A stretch of 64,000 bases of DNA from Streptomyces sp. NBC_00250 (lineage in GTDB: Bacteria > Actinomycetota > Actinomycetes > Streptomycetales > Streptomycetaceae). A model generated the notes under the pieces. It saw only the letters and a list, made by a program, of their open reading frames with translations, was not told the DNA's origin and did no database searches. Location of the stretch: the NCBI RefSeq assembly GCF_036192275.1, contig NZ_CP108088.1, positions 8,108,001 through 8,172,000 on the forward strand. The letters are read 5' to 3'. Positions within the stretch are counted from its first letter, which is position 1. Each line of letters starts with the position of its first letter. Both the position numbers and the translations under genes were made by a program. This document shows, piece after piece, positions 25,602 through 34,619 of this stretch.

Positions 25602-26149
25602 GCGTGGCTCGCCGGATGGTGGCGTTCGGCGTCCAGCCCTGGTCCGACGTGTCGGTGGAGACCGAGGTGTCCACCCTGGCCGAAGTGAAGCGCCTGCTGG
25701 ACGCCCTTCCCGGCGCGTGGTTCGTGTCCTACTCCGCTCCGTTCGACCTGGATCCGGATCTGGCCCGCTCGATTCCCGAGGGGGAGCTGCCCCCTGGGCT
25801 GGCCGAGGTCGCGGCGTTCCCGCCCTTCACCGTCTCCCTGCAGCTTCAGGCCGTCGGAAGCGTCGAGGACCGTTTCACGGCGGCAGTCGGCCCCCACCCG
25901 GCCGAGGTGCACTGGGCCTCTCTGCTCTGGCCGGAGGCTCCGGAGCGGGACCTGCACGGGGAGGGCAAGCACGCCGAGGTGACGCTCCTGCTCAACTGCG
26001 AATCCATTGAGCTGGATGCCCGCACCGACACGCACCTGGTCCTCGTCCACGTGCGGCGCCGCAACGGCGATGGCTACGAGGACCGTTTCGCCCAGTGGCT
26101 CGCCGAACAGATCGGGCAGGAGGTCATCGGACCCCCGCAGAGCTCCTGA
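25544..26149 (+). CDS. Hypothetical protein, 201 residues
   Basis: A soluble acidic protein that I do not recognise. It starts MSNDIAYPVFRTPDPALALS, has mixed alpha/beta character, several Trp (LLDALPGAWFVSYSAPF, HWASLLWPEAPERD) and a strand-rich centre, and ends EQIGQEVIGPPQSS. There is no signal peptide, helix-turn-helix or transmembrane segment. Coding is supported by continuous high third-position GC and ATG 25544. No clear ribosome-binding site precedes it, so a leaderless mRNA is possible. The upstream peptidase-like frame overlaps its first codons. It is convergent with the HEAT/MerR operon. Confidence 0.7.
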   Translation: MSNDIAYPVFRTPDPALALSVARRMVAFGVQPWSDVSVETEVSTLAEVKRLLDALPGAWFVSYSAPFDLDPDLARSIPEGELPPGLAEVAAFPPFTVSLQLQAVGSVEDRFTAAVGPHPAEVHWASLLWPEAPERDLHGEGKHAEVTLLLNCESIELDARTDTHLVLVHVRRRNGDGYEDRFAQWLAEQIGQEVIGPPQSS

Positions 26150-26193
26150 GGCCGGTGGGTCCCCTTCCCCCGTCCGAGCGGGTGGCCGGATCC

Positions 26194-26219
26194 GTTCGCG
26201 GCCCGGGACACCCGCGAAC
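26194..26219 (-). terminator. Hairpin after the MerR-HEAT gene
   Basis: GTTCGCGG at 26194-26201 and CCGCGAAC at 26212-26219 with a 10-nt loop, 15 bases past the stop of the minus-strand operon. It can act for both convergent units. Confidence 0.6.
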
Positions 26220-26234
26220 CCCGGGAAGGGTCCG

Positions 26235-27269
26235 CTATCGCGCCTCGCGCAGCGTGAGGATGTAGCCCGCCGTGAGCGCGACTCCGCGGTCTTCGTCGTG
26301 TGCCAGGTCCGCGAGGGCGCGGGACGCAACCTCGCCCGGGATGTCCGCGAGTGCCTGCGCCAGTCGTCGACGTGCGGACGGTTCGGCGGTGCTGCGGGCC
26401 AGGCGGTCGACGAGCCCGGTGGCGATCCGGTCCGCCTCCTCGGGACGGCTCGCCAGTGCGCTCAGCGCGTCCGCCGCGTCGACGTCCTGCGCCTCCTCGA
26501 CGACCATGTCGACGAGCGTCGGAACGGCCTCGGCCGCCCCGCGTGCCCCGAGCGCGAGAGCCGCCCGCCTGCGGACCACGACGTCGGTGTCCGTGAGCGC
26601 CACCCGCAGCAGTGCGGTCGCCTCGTCGTCCGGAATCTCGGCGATGGCCTGGACGGCACGCTCCCGTACGTCGGCGACCGGTGAGCCGAGGCCCTCCGCC
26701 AGCAGCGCGATCGAGCCGCCGTCGCCCGAACGTGCCAGAGCCCAGCGGAGGGCTCCGGCGACGTTCGGGTCCGTCTCGCTCAGCGCCGCCTCGACCAGTG
26801 CTTCCACCGGCACCGGTAGCTCTTCGGCCGAGGACGCCGAGGACGCCGAGGACGCCGAGGACAGGGCCGCGCGCTGCCGCTTCCCGGCGCTCTCCGACCC
26901 CAACGCATGGAGGAGCGCGACGGTCTGGAGGACGTCCTCCCAGCCGGCCGGTTCCGCGGCGCCGATCCGGCGGAGCCGGGTGAGCAGCGCCGTCTCGGCC
27001 GCGATGCGTTCTCGCGTCCGGCGGATGAGGTCCTCGACGAGCTCCGCCGGCGTGAAGCCGGGGTCGTCCAGCGCGGACCCGACCTCACTCAGCGACAGTC
27101 CCAAGGACCGCAGGCTCTCGATGTGGAAGATCCTCCGGATGTCCTCGCCGGAGTACTCGCGATAGCCGGCCCCGGTACGGCCCGTCGGCCGCACCAGGCC
27201 GAGCTTCTCGTAATGCCGGAGCATGCGGGCGCTGACCCCCGAGCGCCGTGCCACATCGCCGATCAACAT
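26235..27269 (-). CDS. MerR family regulator fused to HEAT repeats
   Basis: A 344-residue fusion. MerR module (about 1-70): MLIGDVARRSGVSARMLRHY, EKLGLVRPTGRTGAGYREYS and SLRSLGLSLSEVGSAL. A coiled-coil segment (about 75-110) follows, then a Ser/Ala linker (SSASSASSASSAEE, about 137-150) and about five HEAT-like helical repeats to the end (SPVADVRERAVQAIAEIPDD, TDTDVVVRRRAALALGARGA). HEAT solenoids normally bind proteins or nucleic acid, here apparently replacing the small-molecule pocket. ATG 27269 lies three bases after the stop of another HEAT-repeat gene, so both are one operon under a MerR-type operator. Confidence 0.85.
   Translation of the reverse strand: MLIGDVARRSGVSARMLRHYEKLGLVRPTGRTGAGYREYSGEDIRRIFHIESLRSLGLSLSEVGSALDDPGFTPAELVEDLIRRTRERIAAETALLTRLRRIGAAEPAGWEDVLQTVALLHALGSESAGKRQRAALSSASSASSASSAEELPVPVEALVEAALSETDPNVAGALRWALARSGDGGSIALLAEGLGSPVADVRERAVQAIAEIPDDEATALLRVALTDTDVVVRRRAALALGARGAAEAVPTLVDMVVEEAQDVDAADALSALASRPEEADRIATGLVDRLARSTAEPSARRRLAQALADIPGEVASRALADLAHDEDRGVALTAGYILTLREAR
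26830..26862. repeat. GAGGACGCC 9-bp tandem repeat (3.7 copies)
   Basis: An in-frame 9-bp array encoding the Ser-Ser-Ala linker of the MerR-HEAT protein; copy number can vary without breaking the frame. Confidence 0.75.
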
Positions 27270-27272
27270 GCC

Positions 27273-27944
27273 CTAGCCTCCCTCGTGACCCGCCCCGCCG
27301 AGGGCGACGACGCGCTTCGCCTCCTCGACCGCGAACTCGAACCCGGCATCCGGGTCGCGCATCAGCCGCTCCGTCGCGAGCGCGTGCTGACGCACACGAG
27401 GCGCGGGATCCGTCGCCGCCGTGCGCAGCGTCGTCAGGATCACCTCACCGAGCGCGATCAGCGCCCGGCTGAGGCTCAACTGCGTCGCGCGCCCGCCACG
27501 CCCGAGCTGCGTCGCCAACACTCCGGCCAGCGCGGCCTCTTCACCCTCGGGTACGAGCACGACCGCCGCCCGCCAGGCGCTCCGCGCCACCTCGTCGTCG
27601 GCGTCGGAAAGCAGCGCCCGGGTGATCGCCGGCCAGGCCTGCCGGTCCCCGATCTTGGACAGTGTGTGCAAGGCCTGGCTCCGTGCCTGTGCCCGCTCCG
27701 AGCGGACCTCGTCGACGAGCGCCGGGACCGTGAGGGACGGCGAGTGACGGGTGAGCGCCCAGGTGAGCGTCTCGCGCACGGAGAAGTCGGGCTCGATCGC
27801 GCAGCGCTCGATGAGCTTGTCGACGAACCGTGGGTCCGGGTTCGTCCCGGCCGCCAGTGCCGCCCGCAGCCGCACCGACGAGCGGCCGTCCTCAAGGCTC
27901 TGGAGCGCCCGCGTCGTGTCCGTGTCCTGTCGTGCCATGGTCAT
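27273..27944 (-). CDS. HEAT-repeat protein
   Basis: A 223-residue all-helical HEAT/PBS-lyase-like solenoid. Repeats include RSSVRLRAALAAGTNPDPRF, PDFSVRETLTWALTRHSPSL, SERAQARSQALHTLSKIGDR and DDEVARSAWRAAVVLVPEGE. No catalytic motif, membrane segment or signal peptide. ATG 27944 has AAGGAGG eight bases upstream, an excellent site; the in-frame GTG at 27953 lies within it. It is the first gene of the operon with the MerR-HEAT regulator, which shares its repeat type. The two could bind each other or sense the same protein or nucleic-acid ligand; this is inference. Confidence 0.8.
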   Translation of the reverse strand: MTMARQDTDTTRALQSLEDGRSSVRLRAALAAGTNPDPRFVDKLIERCAIEPDFSVRETLTWALTRHSPSLTVPALVDEVRSERAQARSQALHTLSKIGDRQAWPAITRALLSDADDEVARSAWRAAVVLVPEGEEAALAGVLATQLGRGGRATQLSLSRALIALGEVILTTLRTAATDPAPRVRQHALATERLMRDPDAGFEFAVEEAKRVVALGGAGHEGG

Positions 27945-27971
27945 CGGGACCACCTCCTTGCCCGCAGTGAA

Positions 27972-27994
27972 GACCTTGTCACCGTGTCAAGGTC
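27972..27994 (-). promoter_or_regulatory. MerR-type dyad and promoter
   Basis: A 23-bp dyad with 11-bp arms (one mismatch; the outer 7 bp GACCTTG/CAAGGTC perfect). On the minus strand it lies between TTGACC (27996-27991) and TTCACT with a 19-bp spacer. The long spacer filled by a dyad is the hallmark of MerR-activated promoters. It ends 27 bases before the ATG of the HEAT/MerR operon. Confidence 0.7.
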
Positions 27995-28105
27995 AAGCGG
28001 GGAAGGCGCCACGCCGATCGGTCGGCGCGGCTTCGACGCAGAGTTGCGCCGCGTCGTCCGGGAGGTCCTCCGGCCGGGGGTGCGGCCCGTGCAAGCCGCT
28101 TCCGG

Positions 28106-28801
28106 TCACCGTTGTGCGACGGCGACGGCCGCCTCGTAGGAGGGCGCGACGCTCACGTCGGCCAGCGACCAGCCGGGTATCGCGGCCGGCTCCGGGCCCA
28201 GTCCCAGGTAGGTGCGGTCGAGCCCGCCGGCCAGCCCTTCTCCCGTGCCCTTGAGGTAGGCCTCCTTGCGTACCCAGCACCGGGCGAACGCCGCCGGCCG
28301 GGCCTCCAGGGGCAGCCGGGCGAACTCCTCCCGTTCCCGTGGGTGCAGGCTGTCCGCCACGAGGGCCGACACCTCGGCCTTCGGATGCGCCTCGACGTCC
28401 ACACCCACGGGCGTCGCGGCGAGCCCGACGAGAATCAGGTCCTCGCTGTGCGAGAGCGAGAAGTGAACCCCGCCGCCCCGCACGGCCGGCCGTCCGTGCG
28501 GGGCGGCGCAGAGGGGACAGTCCTCCCTGACGAACACCACCTCGTCCGCCCGCATCCCCAGGTACTGCCCGAGCAGCCGCCGCAACCCCCCGTGCGCGGC
28601 GAGATACCGCGTCCGGTGGTCCTCCCGTATCAGCGACTTCCACCGTTGCCGTTCCTCGGCGTCCAGGAGGGCGGGCGCGCCGGGATCCTCCGCCACCGGC
28701 AGCCGCCAGAGCGTCACCGTCCCGTCGGCGACGGGAAGCACGGCCGACTCCGGTACCTCGCCGGTGCGCAACACCCGCACGGGGGTGATCTTCAAGGTCA
28801 T
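28106..28801 (-). CDS. 4'-phosphopantetheinyl transferase (Sfp type)
   Basis: A 231-residue enzyme that transfers the phosphopantetheine arm of CoA to carrier proteins of fatty-acid, polyketide or nonribosomal peptide synthases. Key signatures are VGVDVEAHP (Mg ligands Asp135 and Glu137) and WVRKEAYLK (Glu180, Lys179 and Lys184). The upstream FVREDCPLCAAPHGRPAV and VHFSLSHSEDL blocks are typical of Sfp-type two-domain proteins. ATG 28801 starts MTLKITPVRV. It lies alone, downstream of a promoter region shared with nothing obvious; no synthase genes are nearby, so it probably serves pathways elsewhere on the chromosome. Confidence 0.93.
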   Translation of the reverse strand: MTLKITPVRVLRTGEVPESAVLPVADGTVTLWRLPVAEDPGAPALLDAEERQRWKSLIREDHRTRYLAAHGGLRRLLGQYLGMRADEVVFVREDCPLCAAPHGRPAVRGGGVHFSLSHSEDLILVGLAATPVGVDVEAHPKAEVSALVADSLHPREREEFARLPLEARPAAFARCWVRKEAYLKGTGEGLAGGLDRTYLGLGPEPAAIPGWSLADVSVAPSYEAAVAVAQR

Positions 28802-28913
28802 GCCGCCATTCTGCACCGGTGGCACCGGCCGGAGGACGTCGCTTCTCGGCCGTCGCACCCGGAGGCGGGGCGCATGCCTCCGCGGCCACGTCGCACCGGG
28901 TTCGGCAGGAGCA

Positions 28914-28968
28914 CCCCGGGGAGGCCGGCCGCCACCTGATCACGTGTGGCCCGCCCGCCTCCCCGGGG
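28914..28968 (-). terminator. Hairpin after rox
   Basis: CCCCGGGGAGGC (28914-28925) pairs perfectly with GCCTCCCCGGGG (28957-28968) around a 31-nt loop, 24 bases past the rox stop. A 12-bp stem with a long loop. Confidence 0.55.
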
Positions 28969-28992
28969 ACCTCCCGGGCATGCTCCGCCCGC

Positions 28993-30531
<1,539 letters not shown>

Positions 30532-30558
30532 CTACGGCTGGAGATTCTGCCCCACGAC

Positions 30559-30581
30559 GGGGGCCTTGCCGCAAGGCCCCC
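30559..30581 (-). promoter_or_regulatory. Rifamycin-associated element (RAE)
   Basis: A perfect inverted repeat: GGGGGCCTTG, CCG, CAAGGCCCCC (minus-strand core CTTGCGGCAAG). This matches the known RAE, a conserved inverted repeat found upstream of rifamycin-inactivating genes in actinomycetes and needed for rifamycin-inducible expression. Its position, 139 bp before rox and just downstream of a plausible -10, fits. Confidence 0.85.
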
Positions 30582-30602
30582 CGTGCGCTATATCTTGAGA
30601 GT

Positions 30603-30629
30603 GGCAAGGAGAGGAATCACCTCCTTGCC
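30603..30629 (+). terminator. Terminator-like hairpin without an upstream gene
   Basis: GGCAAGGAG (30603-30611) pairs with CTCCTTGCC (30621-30629), followed by TTTCTCTTT on the plus strand. It has the form of an intrinsic terminator for plus-strand transcription, but no plus-strand gene precedes it. It may block antisense transcripts leaving the RAE region, or be an operator. Confidence 0.4.
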
Positions 30630-30662
30630 TTTCTCTTTGCCCCGTGCCCGGTCCCGGCGCCC

Positions 30663-30694
30663 GGTCCTCCGGTCCTCCGGTCCTCCGGTCCTCA
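30663..30694. repeat. GGTCCTCC tandem repeat (4 copies)
   Basis: Four head-to-tail 8-bp units, the last ending CTCA. Noncoding, between the hairpin and the amidase start. Confidence 0.8.
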
Positions 30695-30841
30695 GGCGGG
30701 CGGCAGGGTTCGCCGGTCTCCATGAGGGTCTTGAGGCTCGATCCATCGAAGGGCTCCGGCCGGGCTCAACCCCTCGCGTGTTACTGGTTGGTAGGGCATG
30801 CTGGCGGCCAACCATCCAAACGGCCGGGGGCTGAGGTAGCG

Positions 30842-32260
30842 GTGACGACTTTCGAGGAACGGGCCACGGTCCACGCATTCCGGGACGACGCGCTCGGGGA
30901 GCACGACGCCGTCGGGCTCGCCGCGGCGATACGGCGGGGCGAGGTCGGCGCCGCCGAGGTCGCCCGGGACGCGGCCGCGCGCGTACGCGAGGTCGAGGAG
31001 CGGCTCCACGCGGTCCAGGCGCACATCGATTCCCCCGTGCCCGTCGCCGGGTCGGGCGGCGGTGCCTTCGCCGGAGTGCCGACCTTCGTCAAGGACAACA
31101 CCGACTACCTGGGCCTGCCCACCGGCCACGGCAGTGCGGCCTTCACCCCTCGCGTCGCGCGGCGTCACGCGCCCTTCGCCCGGCAGTTCCTGAGCAGCGG
31201 AGTCACCGTCCTCGGCAAGACCCGGCTGCCCGAGTTCGGCTTCAGCCCGACCACCGAGTACGAGGGCGCCGAACCGGTCCGCAACCCGTGGAACACCGGC
31301 TACTCCGCGGGCGGTTCGTCGGGCGGCAGCGCGGCGCTCGTCGCGGCCGGGGCGGTGCCGATCGCCCACGCCAACGACGGCGGCGGATCGATCCGCATTC
31401 CCGCCGCCTGCTGCGGACTCGTCGGTCTCAAGCCGACCCGCGGCCGGGTCGTGACGAACGCCCAGAGCCGCCAACTGCCCCTCGACATCGTCTCCGACGG
31501 CATCGTGAGCAGGTCGGTACGGGACACCGCCGCGTTCCTCGCCGCCGCCGAGACCCACTGGCGCAACCCGAAGCTGCCGCCCCTCGGTCTGGTCGAAGGC
31601 CCCTCGGACCGGCGCCTGCGCATCGGGTTCCTGGTCGACTCCCCGAACGGCGTCCGCGCCGACACCGCGACCCGGACGGCCGTCACGGACACCGTCGCGA
31701 CGCTCGAACGGCTCGGCCACACCGTGGAGCCGGTGGAACTGCACCTCGACCCCCGCTTCACCGACGACTTCCTCACGTACTGGGGCCTGCTGTCGTTCCT
31801 CCTCGGCGTCACGGGCCGGACCTTCGGCGCGGACTTCGACCGGCACCGGATGGACGGCCTCAGCCGGGGGCTGCGCGAGGACTACCTGAAGAGCTGGCGG
31901 CGCACGCCGGGCGTCCTGCGGCGCCTGAAGCGGACGAGGGAGGCGTACGCGGCGGCCTTCCGCGGCCTCGACCTCGTCCTCACGCCCGTGCTGGCGCACA
32001 CCACGCCGGAGATCGGTCACCTCAGCCCGACCGTGCCGTACGCGACACTGATCGAGCGGATCCTCGCGTACGTCGCCTTCACCCCGGTCAACAACGTCGT
32101 CGGGACGCCGTCGATCTCGGTACCGGCGGCGAACGCGACGGAGGACGGGCTGCCCATCGGCGTCATGTTCTCCGGCCGCCCCGGCAGCGAACGGACGCTC
32201 CTCGAAGTCGCGTTCGCGCTGGAGGCGGACCGCCCCTTCCGGCGCATCCAGGACGCCTGA
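30842..32260 (+). CDS. Amidase-signature family hydrolase
   Basis: A 472-residue amidase. The Ser-cisSer-Lys triad is visible: Lys84 in VPTFVKDNTD, the cis-Ser in the Gly-rich YSAGGSSGGSAALVAAG (about 154-170), and nucleophile Ser183 in NDGGGSIRIPAACCG. Such enzymes hydrolyse carboxamides, from simple amides to GatA-like and 6-aminohexanoate-type substrates; the substrate is not deducible. GTG 30842 has CTGAGG about five bases upstream. The C-terminal LAYVAFTPVNNVVGTPSISV block is typical. It is divergent from rox, but nothing indicates a role in rifamycin metabolism. Confidence 0.92.
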   Translation: MTTFEERATVHAFRDDALGEHDAVGLAAAIRRGEVGAAEVARDAAARVREVEERLHAVQAHIDSPVPVAGSGGGAFAGVPTFVKDNTDYLGLPTGHGSAAFTPRVARRHAPFARQFLSSGVTVLGKTRLPEFGFSPTTEYEGAEPVRNPWNTGYSAGGSSGGSAALVAAGAVPIAHANDGGGSIRIPAACCGLVGLKPTRGRVVTNAQSRQLPLDIVSDGIVSRSVRDTAAFLAAAETHWRNPKLPPLGLVEGPSDRRLRIGFLVDSPNGVRADTATRTAVTDTVATLERLGHTVEPVELHLDPRFTDDFLTYWGLLSFLLGVTGRTFGADFDRHRMDGLSRGLREDYLKSWRRTPGVLRRLKRTREAYAAAFRGLDLVLTPVLAHTTPEIGHLSPTVPYATLIERILAYVAFTPVNNVVGTPSISVPAANATEDGLPIGVMFSGRPGSERTLLEVAFALEADRPFRRIQDA

Positions 32261-32275
32261 CCCCGGGAGGCCGGC

Positions 32276-32602
32276 TCAGCCACCGCCGAGGGCGCGCCGG
32301 AGCTGCGCCTTGTTCATCGTCGAGCGGCCGTCGATGCCGCGGCGCCTGGCCTCTTCGTAGAGCTGGTCGTACGTACGCCCCTGGGCACCGCTGTGGGAGC
32401 GCCGGCCGCCGCGCTCACCGGAGGACATGTCCTCCAGGGACAGCCGGCCGGCGGTCTTGGACTCGCCGTGCCGGGCCCGTTCCTTGTTCACGGTGCGGGC
32501 GGCGATCTCCCTGGCGCGCTTCTCGCTCTCGCCACGCCGTTCCGCGCTCTCCTTGATGTGCTCGTACTGCCGTTCCCGGTTCGGGCTGGATCCGCGAGGC
32601 AT
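32276..32602 (-). CDS. Small basic Rho_N-like protein
   Basis: A 108-residue, very basic soluble protein. The N-terminal half is a charged helical region (EHIKESAERRGESEKRAREI), and the C-terminus (QLYEEARRRGIDGRSTMNKA, QLRRALGG) looks like a SAP/Rho N-terminal-type helix-extension-helix nucleic-acid-binding motif. Homologues in Streptomyces are often labelled plasmid stabilisation protein, but nothing here suggests a toxin-antitoxin pair. ATG 32602 has GGAGG eight bases upstream. A DUF6328-like membrane protein gene lies 62 bases upstream on the same strand and may be cotranscribed. Confidence 0.75.
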   Translation of the reverse strand: MPRGSSPNRERQYEHIKESAERRGESEKRAREIAARTVNKERARHGESKTAGRLSLEDMSSGERGGRRSHSGAQGRTYDQLYEEARRRGIDGRSTMNKAQLRRALGGG

Positions 32603-32664
32603 GACGTGCTCCTCCCGCGTGTTTCCGGGCGTCTCCTCCGTGCGGCTACCCGCCGCTCCTCCCG

Positions 32665-33279
32665 TCACTCCCTCCGTTTCGCGGTGTGCCGGCGCCGGGC
32701 CCACAGCGGCAGGGCGAACCAGCACAGCAGGTACCAGGCCAGGACCCCGGCCACGAGCCAGGGAACGATCGCGTTGTCGGTGGCCACGCGGAGGACGAGG
32801 ACGAGCGCGCTGGTGAGGGTGGCGACCAGGAGCAGGATCCCGATGAAGGTCAGCCGGGACGCCCAGGCGACCGCCTGCGGTTTGATCCGCCGGCCCGCCA
32901 CGAGGCGGTGGAAGGACACCGGTCCGATGAGCGCGCCGGTCGCCAGCGATCCGAGGACCACGGTCAGGACGTAGATCGCCTTGTCGCCCGGACCGAGGCT
33001 CTCGTACCGCGGAGTGAAGACCACGGTCAGCAGGAAGCCCAGGAGGATCTGGACACCCGTCTGGACCACCCGGATCTCCTGCATGAGGTCCTGCCACTGC
33101 CGGTCGGCGCGTTCGTCCGCGGTCTCCTCGCGCCCCCGCCTGGTCCCGCGTCCACCCGGCCCGTCCGGGCGTTCCTCCCGCCCCCGCTCGCGTCCCCGCC
33201 CGGTCCCGCGTGCACCCGGCCCGTCCGGGCGTTCCTCCTGCCCCCGCTCGCGTCCCCGCCCGGTGTCGCGGTCAGTCAT
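32665..33279 (-). CDS. DUF6328-like membrane protein with repeat-rich N-terminus
   Basis: A 204-residue protein. The N-terminal 55 residues are Arg/Gly/Glu-rich and duplicated (GRGRERGQEERPDGPG and GRGRERGREERPDGPG). A conserved core follows (DLMQEIRVVQTGVQILLGFL) with four hydrophobic helices (about 85-190) and a basic end RRRHTAKRRE. The core matches the DUF6328-type family of unknown function, seen near stress genes in actinobacteria. ATG 33279 starts MTDRDTG. The N-terminal duplication comes from a 60-bp tandem repeat and may vary between strains. Confidence 0.75.
   Translation of the reverse strand: MTDRDTGRGRERGQEERPDGPGARGTGRGRERGREERPDGPGGRGTRRGREETADERADRQWQDLMQEIRVVQTGVQILLGFLLTVVFTPRYESLGPGDKAIYVLTVVLGSLATGALIGPVSFHRLVAGRRIKPQAVAWASRLTFIGILLLVATLTSALVLVLRVATDNAIVPWLVAGVLAWYLLCWFALPLWARRRHTAKRRE
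33131..33270. repeat. 60-bp tandem repeat (about 2.3 copies)
   Basis: Exact 60-bp periodicity (units starting near 33131, 33191 and 33251, about 95 percent identical) encodes the 20-residue duplicated N-terminal segment of the DUF6328-like protein. Confidence 0.85.
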
Positions 33280-33519
33280 CCGCCTCACCTTCCGGTCCGA
33301 GGGCCCGCGTGGCGCAGAGGGCCGTACGCCGCGTCTGCCCGGCCCGCCCGGTCACATCCGTACCCCGGGGGCCCTTCGTCGCATCACACGAGAACCCGTA
33401 CGGCGAACACCACCCGCCCCGCTCCGCGGCCGGACGGCTTCCGCTCGCCGTGCCCGGAGGCCCCGGCGTATCGTCGGCCTCAGCTCGCAATTCTGCGCCG
33501 ACGGGAACCGGAGTGCCGG

Positions 33520-33912
33520 ATGCCAAGGGATGCGACGGGGACGGGCGATGCCGGGCTTGTCGGCCCCCGCCTGACGGCCGCCGTCCGGTGGAGCGGCGCC
33601 ACGGCCGTCGTCACGGTGGCGGGGGAGCTCGACCGCGACACCCAGGAGCCGCTGCGCACGGCGCTGACCGAGGCCCTGGAACGGCGCCCCGAGCGGATCG
33701 TCGTGGACTGCGAACGGCTGACCTTCTGCGACTCGACCGGGCTCAACCTGCTGTTGACCACGCGACTGGACGCGCGGGAAGCGGGCAGCGCGCTGGAGCT
33801 CGCCGCGCTGCGCCCGCCCGTCGACCGGGTGTTCGACATCACCGGAGTCGTGGCGGTGTTCACGGTGTACGACGAGCTGCCCGGGGACCTGATCGAGGGG
33901 AAGCGCTCGTGA
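33520..33912 (+). CDS. STAS anti-anti-sigma factor
   Basis: A 130-residue SpoIIAA/RsbV-like protein. The STAS core (about 22-118) contains VVTVAGELDRDTQEPL and the phosphorylation loop TFCDSTGLNLL with acceptor Ser72. In partner switching the unphosphorylated protein captures an anti-sigma kinase and frees a sigma factor. ATG 33520 is preceded by CGGGAACCGGAG. An anti-sigma-like HATPase gene starts 35 bases after it, so a cognate kinase/antagonist pair is likely. A SigB/F/G sigma gene lies nearby on the other strand. Confidence 0.9.
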   Translation: MPRDATGTGDAGLVGPRLTAAVRWSGATAVVTVAGELDRDTQEPLRTALTEALERRPERIVVDCERLTFCDSTGLNLLLTTRLDAREAGSALELAALRPPVDRVFDITGVVAVFTVYDELPGDLIEGKRS

Positions 33913-33946
33913 GCGCCGCGCGACACCGGGCACGGTGGAGGCGGGG

Positions 33947-34576
33947 ATGAGTGAACCGGTCCGGTCCAGGGGCCAGATCAGACGGCTCGTCCTGCGGAGC
34001 CCGGAGTCCGTGGTCGCACGGTGCCGTGACTTCTGCCGCGTGGCGCTCACCGACTGGGACTGGCCCGGCCCTCCGGAGGCCACGGGGCTCACGGCGGAGG
34101 AGCGGGACCTCGCGATCGAGGACGTACTCCTGGTGGTGTCGGAAGCGGTGACCAACGCCTGCCTCCACGCCGGCGGGCCGACGGAGCTGGTGATCCGACT
34201 CGCTCCCGCCCGACCGCGGGGCACCGGAGTGCCGGCCGATGCGGCACCCGGCGCCGCGACCGACGCGGCGCCCGGTCCCACGGGGGACCTGCGGATCGAG
34301 GTGAGCGACCGGAGCAGCCGGATTCCCGGTTTCCGGCCCCGGGGCGCGCCGGGGCAGCCGGGCGGCAACGGCCTGATCGTGATCGACCGCCTCACGCGCG
34401 CGTGGGGATCCGTGCCCGCGGACGAAGGCAAGTCCTTCTGGATGGAGGTGGCGACACCGGTCCCGGCGGCGACTCGACGGACCGCTGCCCCGAGGGCGTC
34501 GGACCGCGGCGCGTCAGGGCCCCGGCGGGGCGACCCGCCGCCTCCTGGATCCCTCGGCGGACCCCCCGGCCGGTGA
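33947..34576 (+). CDS. HATPase anti-sigma factor-like protein (RsbW type)
   Basis: A 209-residue GHKL ATPase of the SpoIIAB/RsbW kind. N-box LLVVSEAVTNACLHAGGPTE (Glu66, Asn70, His74), G1 box VSDRSSRIPGF, G2 region GQPGGNGLIVIDRLTRAWGS. It probably binds and inhibits a sigma factor and phosphorylates the STAS protein encoded just upstream. ATG 33947 has GGAGG five bases upstream. An inserted Ala/Pro/Thr segment (about 92-120) and a basic Pro-rich tail (about 175-209) are unlike minimal RsbW proteins. Confidence 0.88.
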   Translation: MSEPVRSRGQIRRLVLRSPESVVARCRDFCRVALTDWDWPGPPEATGLTAEERDLAIEDVLLVVSEAVTNACLHAGGPTELVIRLAPARPRGTGVPADAAPGAATDAAPGPTGDLRIEVSDRSSRIPGFRPRGAPGQPGGNGLIVIDRLTRAWGSVPADEGKSFWMEVATPVPAATRRTAAPRASDRGASGPRRGDPPPPGSLGGPPGR

Positions 34577-34619
34577 CGTGGGCACCGTGCGCCCGGCGGC
34601 CGACCGCTCCCCGGTCCGC

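Noticed and set aside
30663..30694. CRISPR or operator array at the GGTCCTCC repeats
   Set aside because: Units are contiguous, 8 bp and lack symmetry; a simple slippage repeat.
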